Positions 4,908 to 11,687 of a stretch of DNA of 11,687 nt are shown one piece after another (positions within the stretch are counted from its first letter, which is position 1; every line of letters begins with the position of its first letter). The translations under genes were made by a program, and so were the position numbers. The stretch is from Acetobacteraceae bacterium. GTDB taxonomy: Bacteria; Pseudomonadota; Alphaproteobacteria; Acetobacterales; Acetobacteraceae. The stretch lies in contig DAICYU010000075.1 of NCBI GenBank assembly GCA_027311485.1, positions 1-11,687 on the forward strand, written 5' to 3'. Below the pieces are notes generated by a model. The model was given only the letters and a program-made list of their open reading frames with translations, did no database searches and had not been told where the DNA came from.

Positions 4908-7834
4908 GGGGTGATTCCGGCGCGCTGCGCCGCCTTCTCGCCGCCGTCGGCGGCCGTCCGTCGTGGCGGGCGCTGGAACAGGTGGCGGACTCGCCGGAAT
5001 TCGGCGGCTACATCCAGCAAAGCCATCCCTCGCTGGGGCCGATGCTGGCTGGGCCGAGCCGCCGGCGGGTGCTGCAGGTGATGGCGGCGTCACTGGCACT
5101 CGGTGGTTTGGCCGGCTGCGACAAGCGCCAGCCCAGCAGCGGCACCAGCCAGATTGTGCCGTACGTGAACCAACCGACAGGGCTGACACCCAGTGAGCCG
5201 CTGGATTATGCGTCCGCCACGCTGCTGGACGGCATCGCCAACGGCATGCTGGTCACCACGATCAACGGCCGCCCGATCAAGATTGAGGGCAATCCCCAGC
5301 ATCCATTTTCCCGCGGTGGCACCGATGTGTTTTCGCAGGCGTCGGTGCTGGGCCTGTACGATCCCGACCGATCGCAGGCGGTGCAGCACCTCAGCAATCC
5401 GTCCGACTGGGACACGCTGCAGGCGGCCATGCTCAATCGTTTCGCCGCGGTGCGCGCCCAGCACGGCGCCGGCCTGCGCCTGCTGACCGGGCCTGTCAGC
5501 TCACCGACGCTGCTGGATCAAATCGCCCAGTTGAAGCAGGCGCTGCCGCAGATGCACTGGCACGTGCTCGCCCCGGTGGGGCGCGACAACATCTATGCCG
5601 GCGCCGAACAGGCGTTCGGAAAGAAGCTGGAAACGCTGTGGCACTTCGACAAGGCCGAGGTTATCGTTTCGCTGGACGGCGATTTTCTCGATTCGGGTCC
5701 GCATCAGATCGCCGCCTCCCGCACCTGGGTCGCGGCACGCCGCAGCCGAGCCGTGCAGGGCAAGCTGCTGGCGCTGCACGCCGTGGCACCGGTGCCGACA
5801 TTGACATATGCCAAGGCGGATTATCACGCGCCGGTCGCGCAACGGGATCTGCTGCCGCTGGCGCACGCCCTGCTGGCCGACATCACAGCCGAGCAGGAGA
5901 GTCAGGCTGGCACGCCGCCCGCCACCCCGGCGGCCGCGTGGGGAGCCAACGCCGCCGCGGCCTTGAAGGCGGCGCACGGCACCAGCTTGGTCGTGACCGG
6001 CACGCATCAGTCGCCGGAGTTGCACGCGGTCGTTCACCAGATCAACGCCGCCCTGGGCAATATCGGCAAGACCGTCACCTACATTGATCCTGTCCTTGGC
6101 CAGGCCGAACCGTTCGCCGATCTGGTCACCGCGATGGGCGCCGGCGACGTCACGACGCTGATCATGCTCGACACCAACCCGGTCTATGCCGCGCCGGGGG
6201 ATGCGCAGTTCGGCACGCTGCTGCAGAAGGTCAGCCTCAAGCTGCATGCCGGCTCGCACATCGACGAAACCGGCGCCCGGTCGGACTGGCATCTGCCGCT
6301 GTCGCATCCGCTGGAATCCTGGGCCGACGCGCGGTCGCTGGACGGCACGGCGACGATAATCCAGCCGACGATCGAGCGGCTGTATGACAGCCGCACCGCC
6401 ACCGAGATCCTGTCGATCCTGTTCGAACCGCAGCCACGCTCCGCCTTCACCATCATGCGTGATTACTGGCAGAAGCAGATGCAGACCGCGGATTTCGAAA
6501 CCGTATGGCGCCAGGCGGTGCAGGCCGGCTTCGTCGATAGGTCTGCCTTCCCCCCGCAAACCCCCACCGCGAAACCGGCCCAGCCGGCGCCGTCGGCGTC
6601 GGACTCAGCCACGCCCCCCGAAATCCTGATCCGCCCCGATCCCACCGTGTGGGATGGCAGCCTGGGCAACAATGCCTGGCTGCAGGAACTGCCCAAGCCG
6701 ATGCTGAAGACGGTCTGGGAAAACGTCGTGACGGTATCACCGGCCTTTGCCGCCCGGCAGAATCTGAAGAACGGCGATATGGTCACCATCGAGCTTGGCA
6801 GCGACGCCGTGTCCGGCCCCATCTGGGTGCTGCCCGGGCAGAACGATGAGACGGTCATGCTGCAGCTTGGTTACGGGCGCAACAGTGTCGGCGCCGTCGG
6901 CGACGGGCTTGGCTACAACGCCTACGCGCTGCGCCGTCTCGCCGGGCTTTGGCAGGCTGATGCGGCGAAATTCCAGCGCGGGCATGGCAGCCGCACCATC
7001 GCCACGACCCAGCAGCTCGATACCCAGGAAGGCCACGACTACATCCGGCTGCAGGAAATCGGCGCCCAGCCGGTCGGCGACACGGCGGCCTACACGCAGC
7101 CGACGTTATATGATCGGAATGACAGCGACGGGCGCGCCTGGGGCATGGTGATCGACCTTGATGCCTGCACCGGCTGCAACGCCTGTGTGGTCGCCTGCCA
7201 GGCCGAGAACAACGTCCCGGTTGTCGGCAGGGACCAGGTTCTGGCCGGCCGCGACATGCACTGGCTGCGCGTCGATCGCTACTACACCGGGCCGGACGAA
7301 AGCGCCGATGCCCGCTTCATGCCGGTGCCGTGCATGCACTGCGAAACCGCGCCCTGCGAGCTGGGCTGCCCGGTGGAGGCCACGCTGCACGACAAGGAAG
7401 GCCTCAATCTGATGGTCTACAACCGCTGCGTCGGCACCCGCGCCTGCAGCGCCTACTGCCCCTACAAGGTACGGCATTTCAACTTCCTGCATTACAGCGA
7501 GGCCCCGGCGGTGGTGCAGGAGCAGCGCAACCCGTCCGTCACCGTTCGCGCCCGCGGTGTGATGGAGAAATGCACCTACTGCGTGCAGCGCATCGTCGCC
7601 GGCCGCATCGCCGCCGACAAGGAAGACCGGTCGATCCGGGATGGGGAAGTCGTAACCGCTTGCGCCAGCGCCTGTCCGACCCAGGCGATCTTCTTCGGCG
7701 ACCTGGCCGACAAGGGCAGCGCGGTGACGAAGGCCCGTCAGGACAGCCGGAACTATGCCTTGCTGGGTGAGTTGAACACCCGTCCGCGCACCACCTACCT
7801 CGCGGCGCTCACCCCGACCAAAGAGAAGGCCTGA
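4895..7834 (+). CDS. actB: ACIII subunit ActB, molybdopterin-oxidoreductase-like and iron-sulfur fusion
   Basis: The protein has 979 residues from the ATG at 4895. A twin-arginine motif SRRRVLQ (residues 55-61) precedes a hydrophobic stretch ending in GLAGC, a lipobox with Cys75 as likely lipidation site, so Tat export and membrane anchoring are expected. The large central part is the molybdopterin-oxidoreductase-like domain. It has no cysteine between 75 and 758, so it lacks the usual N-terminal cluster motif, in keeping with the cofactor-less ActB domain. A Pro/Ala-rich linker lies near 560-575. The C-terminal ferredoxin-type domain has exactly 15 cysteines: CTGCNACVVAC (758-768), CMHCETAPCELGC (813-825), CVGTRACSAYC (845-855), CTYC (893-896) and CASAC (923-927). 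That count gives three [4Fe-4S] and one [3Fe-4S] cluster, as known for ACIII. They carry electrons from ActC to the ActA hemes. An in-frame start at 4802 lies inside actA and is rejected. Confidence 0.95.
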   Translation: MSSLRGDSGALRRLLAAVGGRPSWRALEQVADSPEFGGYIQQSHPSLGPMLAGPSRRRVLQVMAASLALGGLAGCDKRQPSSGTSQIVPYVNQPTGLTPSEPLDYASATLLDGIANGMLVTTINGRPIKIEGNPQHPFSRGGTDVFSQASVLGLYDPDRSQAVQHLSNPSDWDTLQAAMLNRFAAVRAQHGAGLRLLTGPVSSPTLLDQIAQLKQALPQMHWHVLAPVGRDNIYAGAEQAFGKKLETLWHFDKAEVIVSLDGDFLDSGPHQIAASRTWVAARRSRAVQGKLLALHAVAPVPTLTYAKADYHAPVAQRDLLPLAHALLADITAEQESQAGTPPATPAAAWGANAAAALKAAHGTSLVVTGTHQSPELHAVVHQINAALGNIGKTVTYIDPVLGQAEPFADLVTAMGAGDVTTLIMLDTNPVYAAPGDAQFGTLLQKVSLKLHAGSHIDETGARSDWHLPLSHPLESWADARSLDGTATIIQPTIERLYDSRTATEILSILFEPQPRSAFTIMRDYWQKQMQTADFETVWRQAVQAGFVDRSAFPPQTPTAKPAQPAPSASDSATPPEILIRPDPTVWDGSLGNNAWLQELPKPMLKTVWENVVTVSPAFAARQNLKNGDMVTIELGSDAVSGPIWVLPGQNDETVMLQLGYGRNSVGAVGDGLGYNAYALRRLAGLWQADAAKFQRGHGSRTIATTQQLDTQEGHDYIRLQEIGAQPVGDTAAYTQPTLYDRNDSDGRAWGMVIDLDACTGCNACVVACQAENNVPVVGRDQVLAGRDMHWLRVDRYYTGPDESADARFMPVPCMHCETAPCELGCPVEATLHDKEGLNLMVYNRCVGTRACSAYCPYKVRHFNFLHYSEAPAVVQEQRNPSVTVRARGVMEKCTYCVQRIVAGRIAADKEDRSIRDGEVVTACASACPTQAIFFGDLADKGSAVTKARQDSRNYALLGELNTRPRTTYLAALTPTKEKA

Positions 7835-7836
7835 CC

Positions 7837-9234
7837 ATGGCCATCCAGGCAGCCACGCCGAAGGGCACACCCCGGGGAGCCACGATCGGCGGCCAATACA
7901 TCCCGCCGTCGCACACCGATCGCAGCATCGGCAGCACGATCGCCGGCATCGCCTTCGAGCATCCGTCTCGCACCCGCTGGTTCATCGCCTTCGGCATCAG
8001 CTTCCTGATGACGGGTTGGCTGGTCATCGCCCTGGTCTGGTTGTTCTACTGGGGCGTCGGCGTCTGGGGCAACAACATCCCCGTCGGCTGGGCGCTGGAC
8101 ATCGTCAGCTACGACTGGTGGATGGGCAATGCCTGCGGTGCCCTGATGGTGTCCGCCTTGCTGCTGTTACTGCGGCAATACTGGCGCGGCGCCCTCAACC
8201 GCGCGGCTGAAACCACCGCCGTGCTGTGCGCCGCCGCCGCCGGCGTGTATCCGATCATCCACCTGGGCCGGCCCTGGTTCTTCTACTGGAACCTGCCGTA
8301 TCCGAACAACCTGCTGCTGTGGCCGCAGTTCCGCAGCCCGCTGGTGTGGGATGCATTCGACATCATCAGCTTCCTGATCGTCGCCGTGCTGTTCTGGTAC
8401 GTCGGCATGCTGCCCGACCTTGCCACGCTGCGCGACCGCGCCTCCCGACGGATCCAGAAGCAGATGTACGGCATTGCCGCCCTGGGCTGGCGCGGCTCCG
8501 CGATGCACTGGGCCCGCTGGCTCCAGGCCTACCGCATCCTGGCGATCCTGGGCGTCCTGCAGGCGGTGTGCGTGCAGGTCGGCGCATCCGTCATGTATGC
8601 CGGCACCGTCGAGCCCGGCTGGCACGACACCCTGCTGCCGTTCCTGTTCATCGTCACCGCCGCGCTGTCCGGCCTGGGCATGGTCGCCGTGCTCGTCTCG
8701 GTGATCCGCTACCTGTATCCGGTCGAAACGCTGATCACCCGCGCCCATCTGGACATCCTCGGCCGGCTGATCCTCGCCGTCGGCCTGCTCGCCACCTACT
8801 GCTACGCCGCGGACTTCTTCTTCACCGCGCTGGGCGGCGATGTCTACGAACGCGCCGGCATGATGCGCCGCTTCACCGGCACCTATGCCTGGAGCTGGTG
8901 GCTGATCGTCATTGCCGCGCTGCTGCCGATCCACCTGCTGTGGTTCCGCGGCATCCGCCGCAGCGCCTTCATGCTGTTCGTCATCGGCTTCCTGATGATG
9001 GCTGGCGTCTGGGGCGATCATTTCATGACCCTCGTGACACCGCAGCATCACGATTTCCTGCCGTCCTCCCAGGCCTTCTACACCACCAGCTTCTGGGCGG
9101 TGACCACCTTCCTGGGCACCGTCGGCCTGTTCAGCATGCTGGTGCTGCTGGTCATCCGCTACGTGCCGATCGCCTCGATCGTCGAATCCCGTCTCCTCGC
9201 CCGCCAACAGCAGGAGACCACGCAGCATGCGTGA
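7837..9234 (+). CDS. actC: ACIII subunit ActC, NrfD/PsrC-like quinol-binding membrane protein
   Basis: This 465-residue integral membrane protein begins two bases after the actB stop, with GAGAAGG (7823-7829) as ribosome-binding site. Many hydrophobic helices follow from about residue 48 to 440, as in the roughly ten-helix NrfD/PsrC fold. Hallmarks are WLFYWGVGVWG (68-78), LLLLRQYWR, HLGRPWFFYW with His142 (142-151), LWPQFRSPLVWD ending at Asp172 (161-172), LFWYVGMLPDLATLRDRA, ALGWRGSA, GWHDT (261-265) and HDFLPSS. In solved ACIII structures the quinol site lies in ActC next to the [3Fe-4S] cluster of ActB and uses a His/Asp set. The usual family segment around SxDFA before PGWH reads here GASVMYAGTVEPGWH, so the normally conserved Asp appears to be Met253 and an upstream His appears to be Gln247. 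WDAFDI carries an extra Asp175 where I expect Ala. Confidence 0.94.
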   Translation: MAIQAATPKGTPRGATIGGQYIPPSHTDRSIGSTIAGIAFEHPSRTRWFIAFGISFLMTGWLVIALVWLFYWGVGVWGNNIPVGWALDIVSYDWWMGNACGALMVSALLLLLRQYWRGALNRAAETTAVLCAAAAGVYPIIHLGRPWFFYWNLPYPNNLLLWPQFRSPLVWDAFDIISFLIVAVLFWYVGMLPDLATLRDRASRRIQKQMYGIAALGWRGSAMHWARWLQAYRILAILGVLQAVCVQVGASVMYAGTVEPGWHDTLLPFLFIVTAALSGLGMVAVLVSVIRYLYPVETLITRAHLDILGRLILAVGLLATYCYAADFFFTALGGDVYERAGMMRRFTGTYAWSWWLIVIAALLPIHLLWFRGIRRSAFMLFVIGFLMMAGVWGDHFMTLVTPQHHDFLPSSQAFYTTSFWAVTTFLGTVGLFSMLVLLVIRYVPIASIVESRLLARQQQETTQHA

Positions 9235-9775
9235 GGATGAGGCAAAATTCTATGGCGTCTCCGCCGAGTTCGCCACGCCTGAGGCCCTGCTGGCCGCGGT
9301 GCAGGATCTGCGTCAGCGCGGGATGGGCCTGCTGGACACCTTTTCCCCGCTGCCGATCCCCGGCATGGGGACGGCCCTTGGCGTGCGCGGGCCAACCTTG
9401 GGCTATATCGCCCTGGCCGCCGTGCTGCTGGGTGGCTTCGGCTGCTTTGGCATGATCGTCTATGCGACGATCTGGGGCTACGACTTCATGATCGCCGGCC
9501 GGCCGGTGTTCAGCTGGCCCTACTACATCGTGCCCAGCTTCGCCTCCGCCATGGCACTCGGCGCCATCGCCGTCTTCGTCGGCATGCTGTTCCTCGACCG
9601 GCTGCCGCGGCTGAACCACCCGGTGTTCAACATCGACGGCATCGAAGGCGTCACCCAGGACCGGCTGTTCCTGCTTGTCGAGGCCCGCAGCGACGATTTC
9701 GACACCGAAGCGGTTGAGGAGGTCCTGGCCCACTTGCCCATCCGTCCCCTGCGCATCCAGCGGGTGCCGCGATGA
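9227..9775 (+). CDS. actD: ACIII subunit ActD, DUF3341 membrane protein
   Basis: This 182-residue protein starts at an ATG overlapping the end of actC by 8 bases, with AGGAGA (9212-9217) nine bases upstream. The N-terminal soluble part begins KFYGVSAEFATPEALLAAV, typical of DUF3341, and two membrane segments follow at about residues 58-81 and 99-123. After these come the family-typical LPRLNHPVFN and a TQDRLFLLVEA segment in a small C-terminal domain. ActD contacts ActC and ActA in known ACIII structures; it binds no cofactor and is regarded as structural, possibly part of a proton path. In relatives the second helix usually reads like PxTFELT, whereas here it is VPSFASAM, so the usual glutamate appears to be Ala. 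That comparison is from memory. Position between actC and actE supports the assignment. Confidence 0.93.
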   Translation: MREDEAKFYGVSAEFATPEALLAAVQDLRQRGMGLLDTFSPLPIPGMGTALGVRGPTLGYIALAAVLLGGFGCFGMIVYATIWGYDFMIAGRPVFSWPYYIVPSFASAMALGAIAVFVGMLFLDRLPRLNHPVFNIDGIEGVTQDRLFLLVEARSDDFDTEAVEEVLAHLPIRPLRIQRVPR

Positions 9776-10308
9776 ACCGCCGGCACATCGCCCCCCTGTT
9801 CCTTCTTCTCGGCCTTGCCACCTGCCGGCGGGAGGATATGTTCGCCCAGCAGCGCGCCGTTGATTGGGGCACCTTCCTCGGCCTGCCCCACAACCAGGTC
9901 ATGCAGCATCCCGTCCCCGGGACCGTCGCGCGCAACGCCCCGGACATGCCGGTGCCGCAGCCGCCGGCGATTACCCAGGCGATGCTGACCCGCGGCCAGA
10001 CGGTGTTCGAGATCAACTGTGTCCCCTGCCACGGCCGCGCGGGCGACGGGGAGGGGATGATCGTGCAGCGCGGCTTCCCCAAGCCGCCACCGCTGTTCGC
10101 GCCCAAGCTGCTGAAGGCCAAGGCGAAGCTGTTCTATGACACGATCACCCACGGCCACGGCGTCATGTTCAGCTACGCCGACCGCGTCCTGCCCGCCGAC
10201 CGCTGGGCGGTGATCGCCTATATCCGCGCCCTGCAGCGCAGCCAGCATGCGCAGGTCGCCAGCCTGTCCGACCAGGACAAGCAGCGCCTGCAGGAGGCCG
10301 GGCCGTGA
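9772..10308 (+). CDS. actE: ACIII subunit ActE, monoheme cytochrome c lipoprotein
   Basis: The start ATG overlaps the actD stop as ATGA, so translation is probably coupled; the upstream Shine-Dalgarno match is weak. The 178-residue protein has a short lipoprotein signal (MNRRHIAPLF and following hydrophobic residues) ending in LATC, which makes Cys18 the likely lipid-anchored residue. The mature protein is periplasmic, with a single heme c site CVPCH at 83-87 followed by GRAGDGEG, a class I cytochrome c pattern. Met132 in HGVMFSYADRV is the probable sixth heme ligand, and WAVIAYIRALQRS forms the usual C-terminal helix. In ACIII this subunit sits beside ActA and can pass electrons to the oxidase or a soluble cytochrome. 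The extra N-terminal region (RAVDWGTFLGLPHNQVMQHPVPGTV) resembles the surface-binding extension of other ActE proteins. Confidence 0.93.
   Translation: MNRRHIAPLFLLLGLATCRREDMFAQQRAVDWGTFLGLPHNQVMQHPVPGTVARNAPDMPVPQPPAITQAMLTRGQTVFEINCVPCHGRAGDGEGMIVQRGFPKPPPLFAPKLLKAKAKLFYDTITHGHGVMFSYADRVLPADRWAVIAYIRALQRSQHAQVASLSDQDKQRLQEAGP
10292..10297 (+). promoter_or_regulatory. Ribosome-binding site deciding the GTG start of actF
   Basis: AGGAGG lies inside the end of actE, seven bases before the GTG at 10305. It supports GTG as the actF start, overlapping the actE stop as GTGA. Confidence 0.7.
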
Positions 10309-11381
10309 CCGATGCGAGACGTCTGCCCGCGGCGCTGGTCCTGATCGGCGCCGTCCTGATCGGCATCGCCTGGTTCCTCGCCACCCGCCACGGCGCCAGC
10401 TTCATGCCGTCCTACCTGGCCGACTGGCTGTTCTGGTCGGCTCTGCCCTTCGGCGCCCTGCCGGTGGTCATGCTGATCGACCTCGCCGGCCCTGGCGCCG
10501 GCTTCGCGCTGGAGCCCGCGCTGCGCCGCCTGCTGGTGCTGACACCGGTGGCTGCCGTGCTGCTGGTTCCCATCCTGCTGCGCCCCGCCGACCTGTTCGG
10601 CTGGTCGATGGGCCACGGCTTCAGCACCCCGTTCGGCAAGGCATGGATGGCGCACGGCCCGTTCATCGCCCGCGCCATCATCTATGTCGTGCTGTGGGCG
10701 CTGCTTGCCCTTATTTTCTTCACGCCGCCCGCCCCGTCTGCCATCGACCGCCGCCGTGGCATCGCCGCCATCGGCCTGTTCCTCTATGCCGTGACCATCA
10801 CGCTGGCCGCCGCCGACTGGGCAATGGCCGTCGAGCCGGCCTGGTTCTCGGCCGAATACGGCATCCTGTTCGCGGCATCGCAGATCGCCATCGCCGTCAG
10901 CTTCGCCGTCCTGCTGGCCGGCGCTGTCTGGCGGACCGCGGCGCCCGAGGCCGCGGCGTCCTTCCTGCTGGGCGCCACCGGCATCTGGCTGTTCACGCAG
11001 TTCGTCCAGTTCCTGGTGATCTGGTCCGGCGACAAGCCCACCGAGATCACCTGGTACCTGCACCGCACCGGTGCCGGCAGCCTTGTTGCCGTCTGGATTG
11101 CGCTCATCGCCGGAGTCGTCGTGCCAGTGCTTCTGCTGATGTCCTGGCGTCTGCGCCGGCATCCGCGTGTGCTGCCGGTTGCTGCCGTATTGATCATCGT
11201 GGCCCAGGCGCTTGGCATGCTGTGGCTGGTCACGCCGTCATTGCGGTATCATTTCGTCGTCTCCGGCATGGATGTGCTGGAAATGGCCGGCATCGGCGGG
11301 TTGATGCTTGGCATCTGCCTGCTGTTCGGCCCGCTGCCGAAACCCGCCCTTCAGGAGGTGCCACGCCATGCCTGGCGCTAG
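10305..11381 (+). CDS. actF: ACIII subunit ActF, NrfD-like membrane protein
   Basis: The 358-residue protein starts at GTG overlapping the actE stop by four bases. It is very hydrophobic, with many predicted membrane helices from about residue 10 to 343. Diagnostic segments are ADWAMAVEPAWFS (170-182) and TQFVQFLVIWSG followed by ITWYLHRT (231-255), which match ActF at the equivalent helices; WLFWSALPFGALPV near residue 41 fits its first conserved region. ActF is homologous to ActC but binds no quinol at the iron-sulfur side in known structures, and has been proposed to take part in proton translocation. It is somewhat shorter than the ActF proteins I recall (about 400 or more residues), mainly from compact loops and a short C-terminus (HAWR). 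It closes the recognisable act set, and its last 14 bases overlap the next gene. Confidence 0.93.
   Translation: MTDARRLPAALVLIGAVLIGIAWFLATRHGASFMPSYLADWLFWSALPFGALPVVMLIDLAGPGAGFALEPALRRLLVLTPVAAVLLVPILLRPADLFGWSMGHGFSTPFGKAWMAHGPFIARAIIYVVLWALLALIFFTPPAPSAIDRRRGIAAIGLFLYAVTITLAAADWAMAVEPAWFSAEYGILFAASQIAIAVSFAVLLAGAVWRTAAPEAAASFLLGATGIWLFTQFVQFLVIWSGDKPTEITWYLHRTGAGSLVAVWIALIAGVVVPVLLLMSWRLRRHPRVLPVAAVLIIVAQALGMLWLVTPSLRYHFVVSGMDVLEMAGIGGLMLGICLLFGPLPKPALQEVPRHAWR
11353..11358 (+). promoter_or_regulatory. Ribosome-binding site for the last, partial gene
   Basis: AGGAGG lies within the end of actF, nine bases before the ATG at 11368. It is the main evidence that the overlapping frame is a real, translated gene of the operon. 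Confidence 0.7.
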
Positions 11382-11687
11382 GAACCGCACCCCCCGCAAG
11401 CTGACCGGCATGGGCCGGATGTTCGGCCTGCTGGCGATCACCAGCGCGGCGGTCGGCCTGCTGTCGATCGTCCGTCCGCCCGGCACGGTCAGCGCCCGCG
11501 GCCACCATCGCACCCCGCCCAGCGCCAAGTCCCTGGCCGAGGGATATGAGGTCACCGACATCAGCGCCCGCGATGTCGCCATGATCCTGGCGTCCATGGC
11601 GGCGGTCACCGCGCTGGTGATCGGCATCGTGCTGCTGATGAGCTGGCGCTTCCATGTCAACCGCAACGCCACCAACGCGACCCTGAC
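11368..11687 (+). CDS. Small membrane protein downstream of actF, unrecognised, 3' end outside window
   Basis: An open frame starts at ATG 11368, inside the end of actF, and runs to the window edge without a stop (106 codons visible). A strong AGGAGG nine bases upstream and codon use like its neighbours support it. The N-terminus is basic (about residues 4-17) and leads into a hydrophobic helix at about 18-35. A polar stretch follows with SARGHHRTPPSAK and EGYEVTDISARD, and then a second hydrophobic helix at about 71-93. After WRFHVNRNATNATL the window ends. I do not recognise the family. By position it could be an accessory ACIII subunit like the small membrane proteins found in some purified complexes, or an assembly factor or the first gene of an oxidase cluster. 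No heme, copper or iron-sulfur motif is visible in the part seen. Confidence 0.75.
   Translation, partial: MPGARNRTPRKLTGMGRMFGLLAITSAAVGLLSIVRPPGTVSARGHHRTPPSAKSLAEGYEVTDISARDVAMILASMAAVTALVIGIVLLMSWRFHVNRNATNATL

Noticed and set aside
5501..6559. Minus-strand frame of 352 residues opposite actB
   Set aside because: Antisense shadow of actB with Arg/Gln-rich low-complexity content and no recognisable domain.
8167..9228. Long minus-strand frame of 353 residues opposite actC
   Set aside because: It is rich in Gln, Gly, Asp and His with no family features, as expected for the reverse complement of a GC-rich membrane-protein gene.
8226..9455. Plus-strand frame of 409 residues across actC and actD
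   Set aside because: Out-of-frame reading of actC and actD, Arg/Pro/His-rich; the overlapping frames carry the conserved ACIII motifs.
10218..11162. Long minus-strand frame of 314 residues opposite actF
   Set aside because: Same Gln/Gly/Asp/Arg-biased antisense composition, no motif, and actF on the plus strand is unambiguous.
1..11687. A defence system, mobile element, CRISPR array or RNA gene
   Set aside because: No transposase, integrase, nuclease, repeat-spacer pattern or tRNA-like fold was seen on either strand by eye.

Overview
The window is GC-rich, densely coded DNA from a proteobacterium. Its protein families and codon style fit an alphaproteobacterium of the Rhodospirillales/Acetobacterales kind, but that placement is an inference, since no rRNA or other marker gene is present. 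No mobile element, tRNA, rRNA or CRISPR array was seen.

Left third (1-4247), a mixed set of genes. It opens with the C-terminal part of a sensor histidine kinase, cut by the window edge just after its expected phospho-accepting histidine. A convergent FAD-dependent GMC oxidoreductase follows on the minus strand. Diverging from it across a 95-bp gap is a two-gene plus-strand unit: a small protein I do not recognise and a cupin-fold, probably metal-binding, protein. A hairpin then separates the cupin gene from a converging minus-strand remnant of a PPOX-class (flavin/F420 split-barrel) oxidoreductase, whose two halves lie in different frames, as expected after a short out-of-frame internal deletion. 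The next 277 bases are non-coding and hold palindromes and short repeats; they are the likely control region for the operon that follows.

Right two thirds (4248-11687), one tightly packed plus-strand operon for Alternative Complex III (ACIII), a quinol:electron-acceptor oxidoreductase that replaces or supplements cytochrome bc1. Gene order is actA (pentaheme cytochrome c), actB (fused molybdopterin-like and iron-sulfur protein), actC (NrfD/PsrC-type quinol-site membrane protein), actD (DUF3341), actE (monoheme cytochrome c lipoprotein) and actF (second NrfD-like membrane protein). A further small membrane-protein gene starts inside the end of actF and runs off the window. Five of the six junctions overlap, so translation is probably coupled. 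In the family model, quinol is oxidised at ActC, electrons pass through the ActB iron-sulfur clusters to the ActA and ActE hemes, and then to an oxidase or soluble carrier. No oxidase gene is visible here; one may lie downstream.

The best leads are two apparent losses of normally conserved acidic residues in the membrane arm (ActC and ActD), the decayed PPOX gene, the unrecognised last gene of the act operon, and the unrecognised gene paired with the cupin. I saw no evidence for an entirely new system: the core of the window is a known complex in a divergent form.
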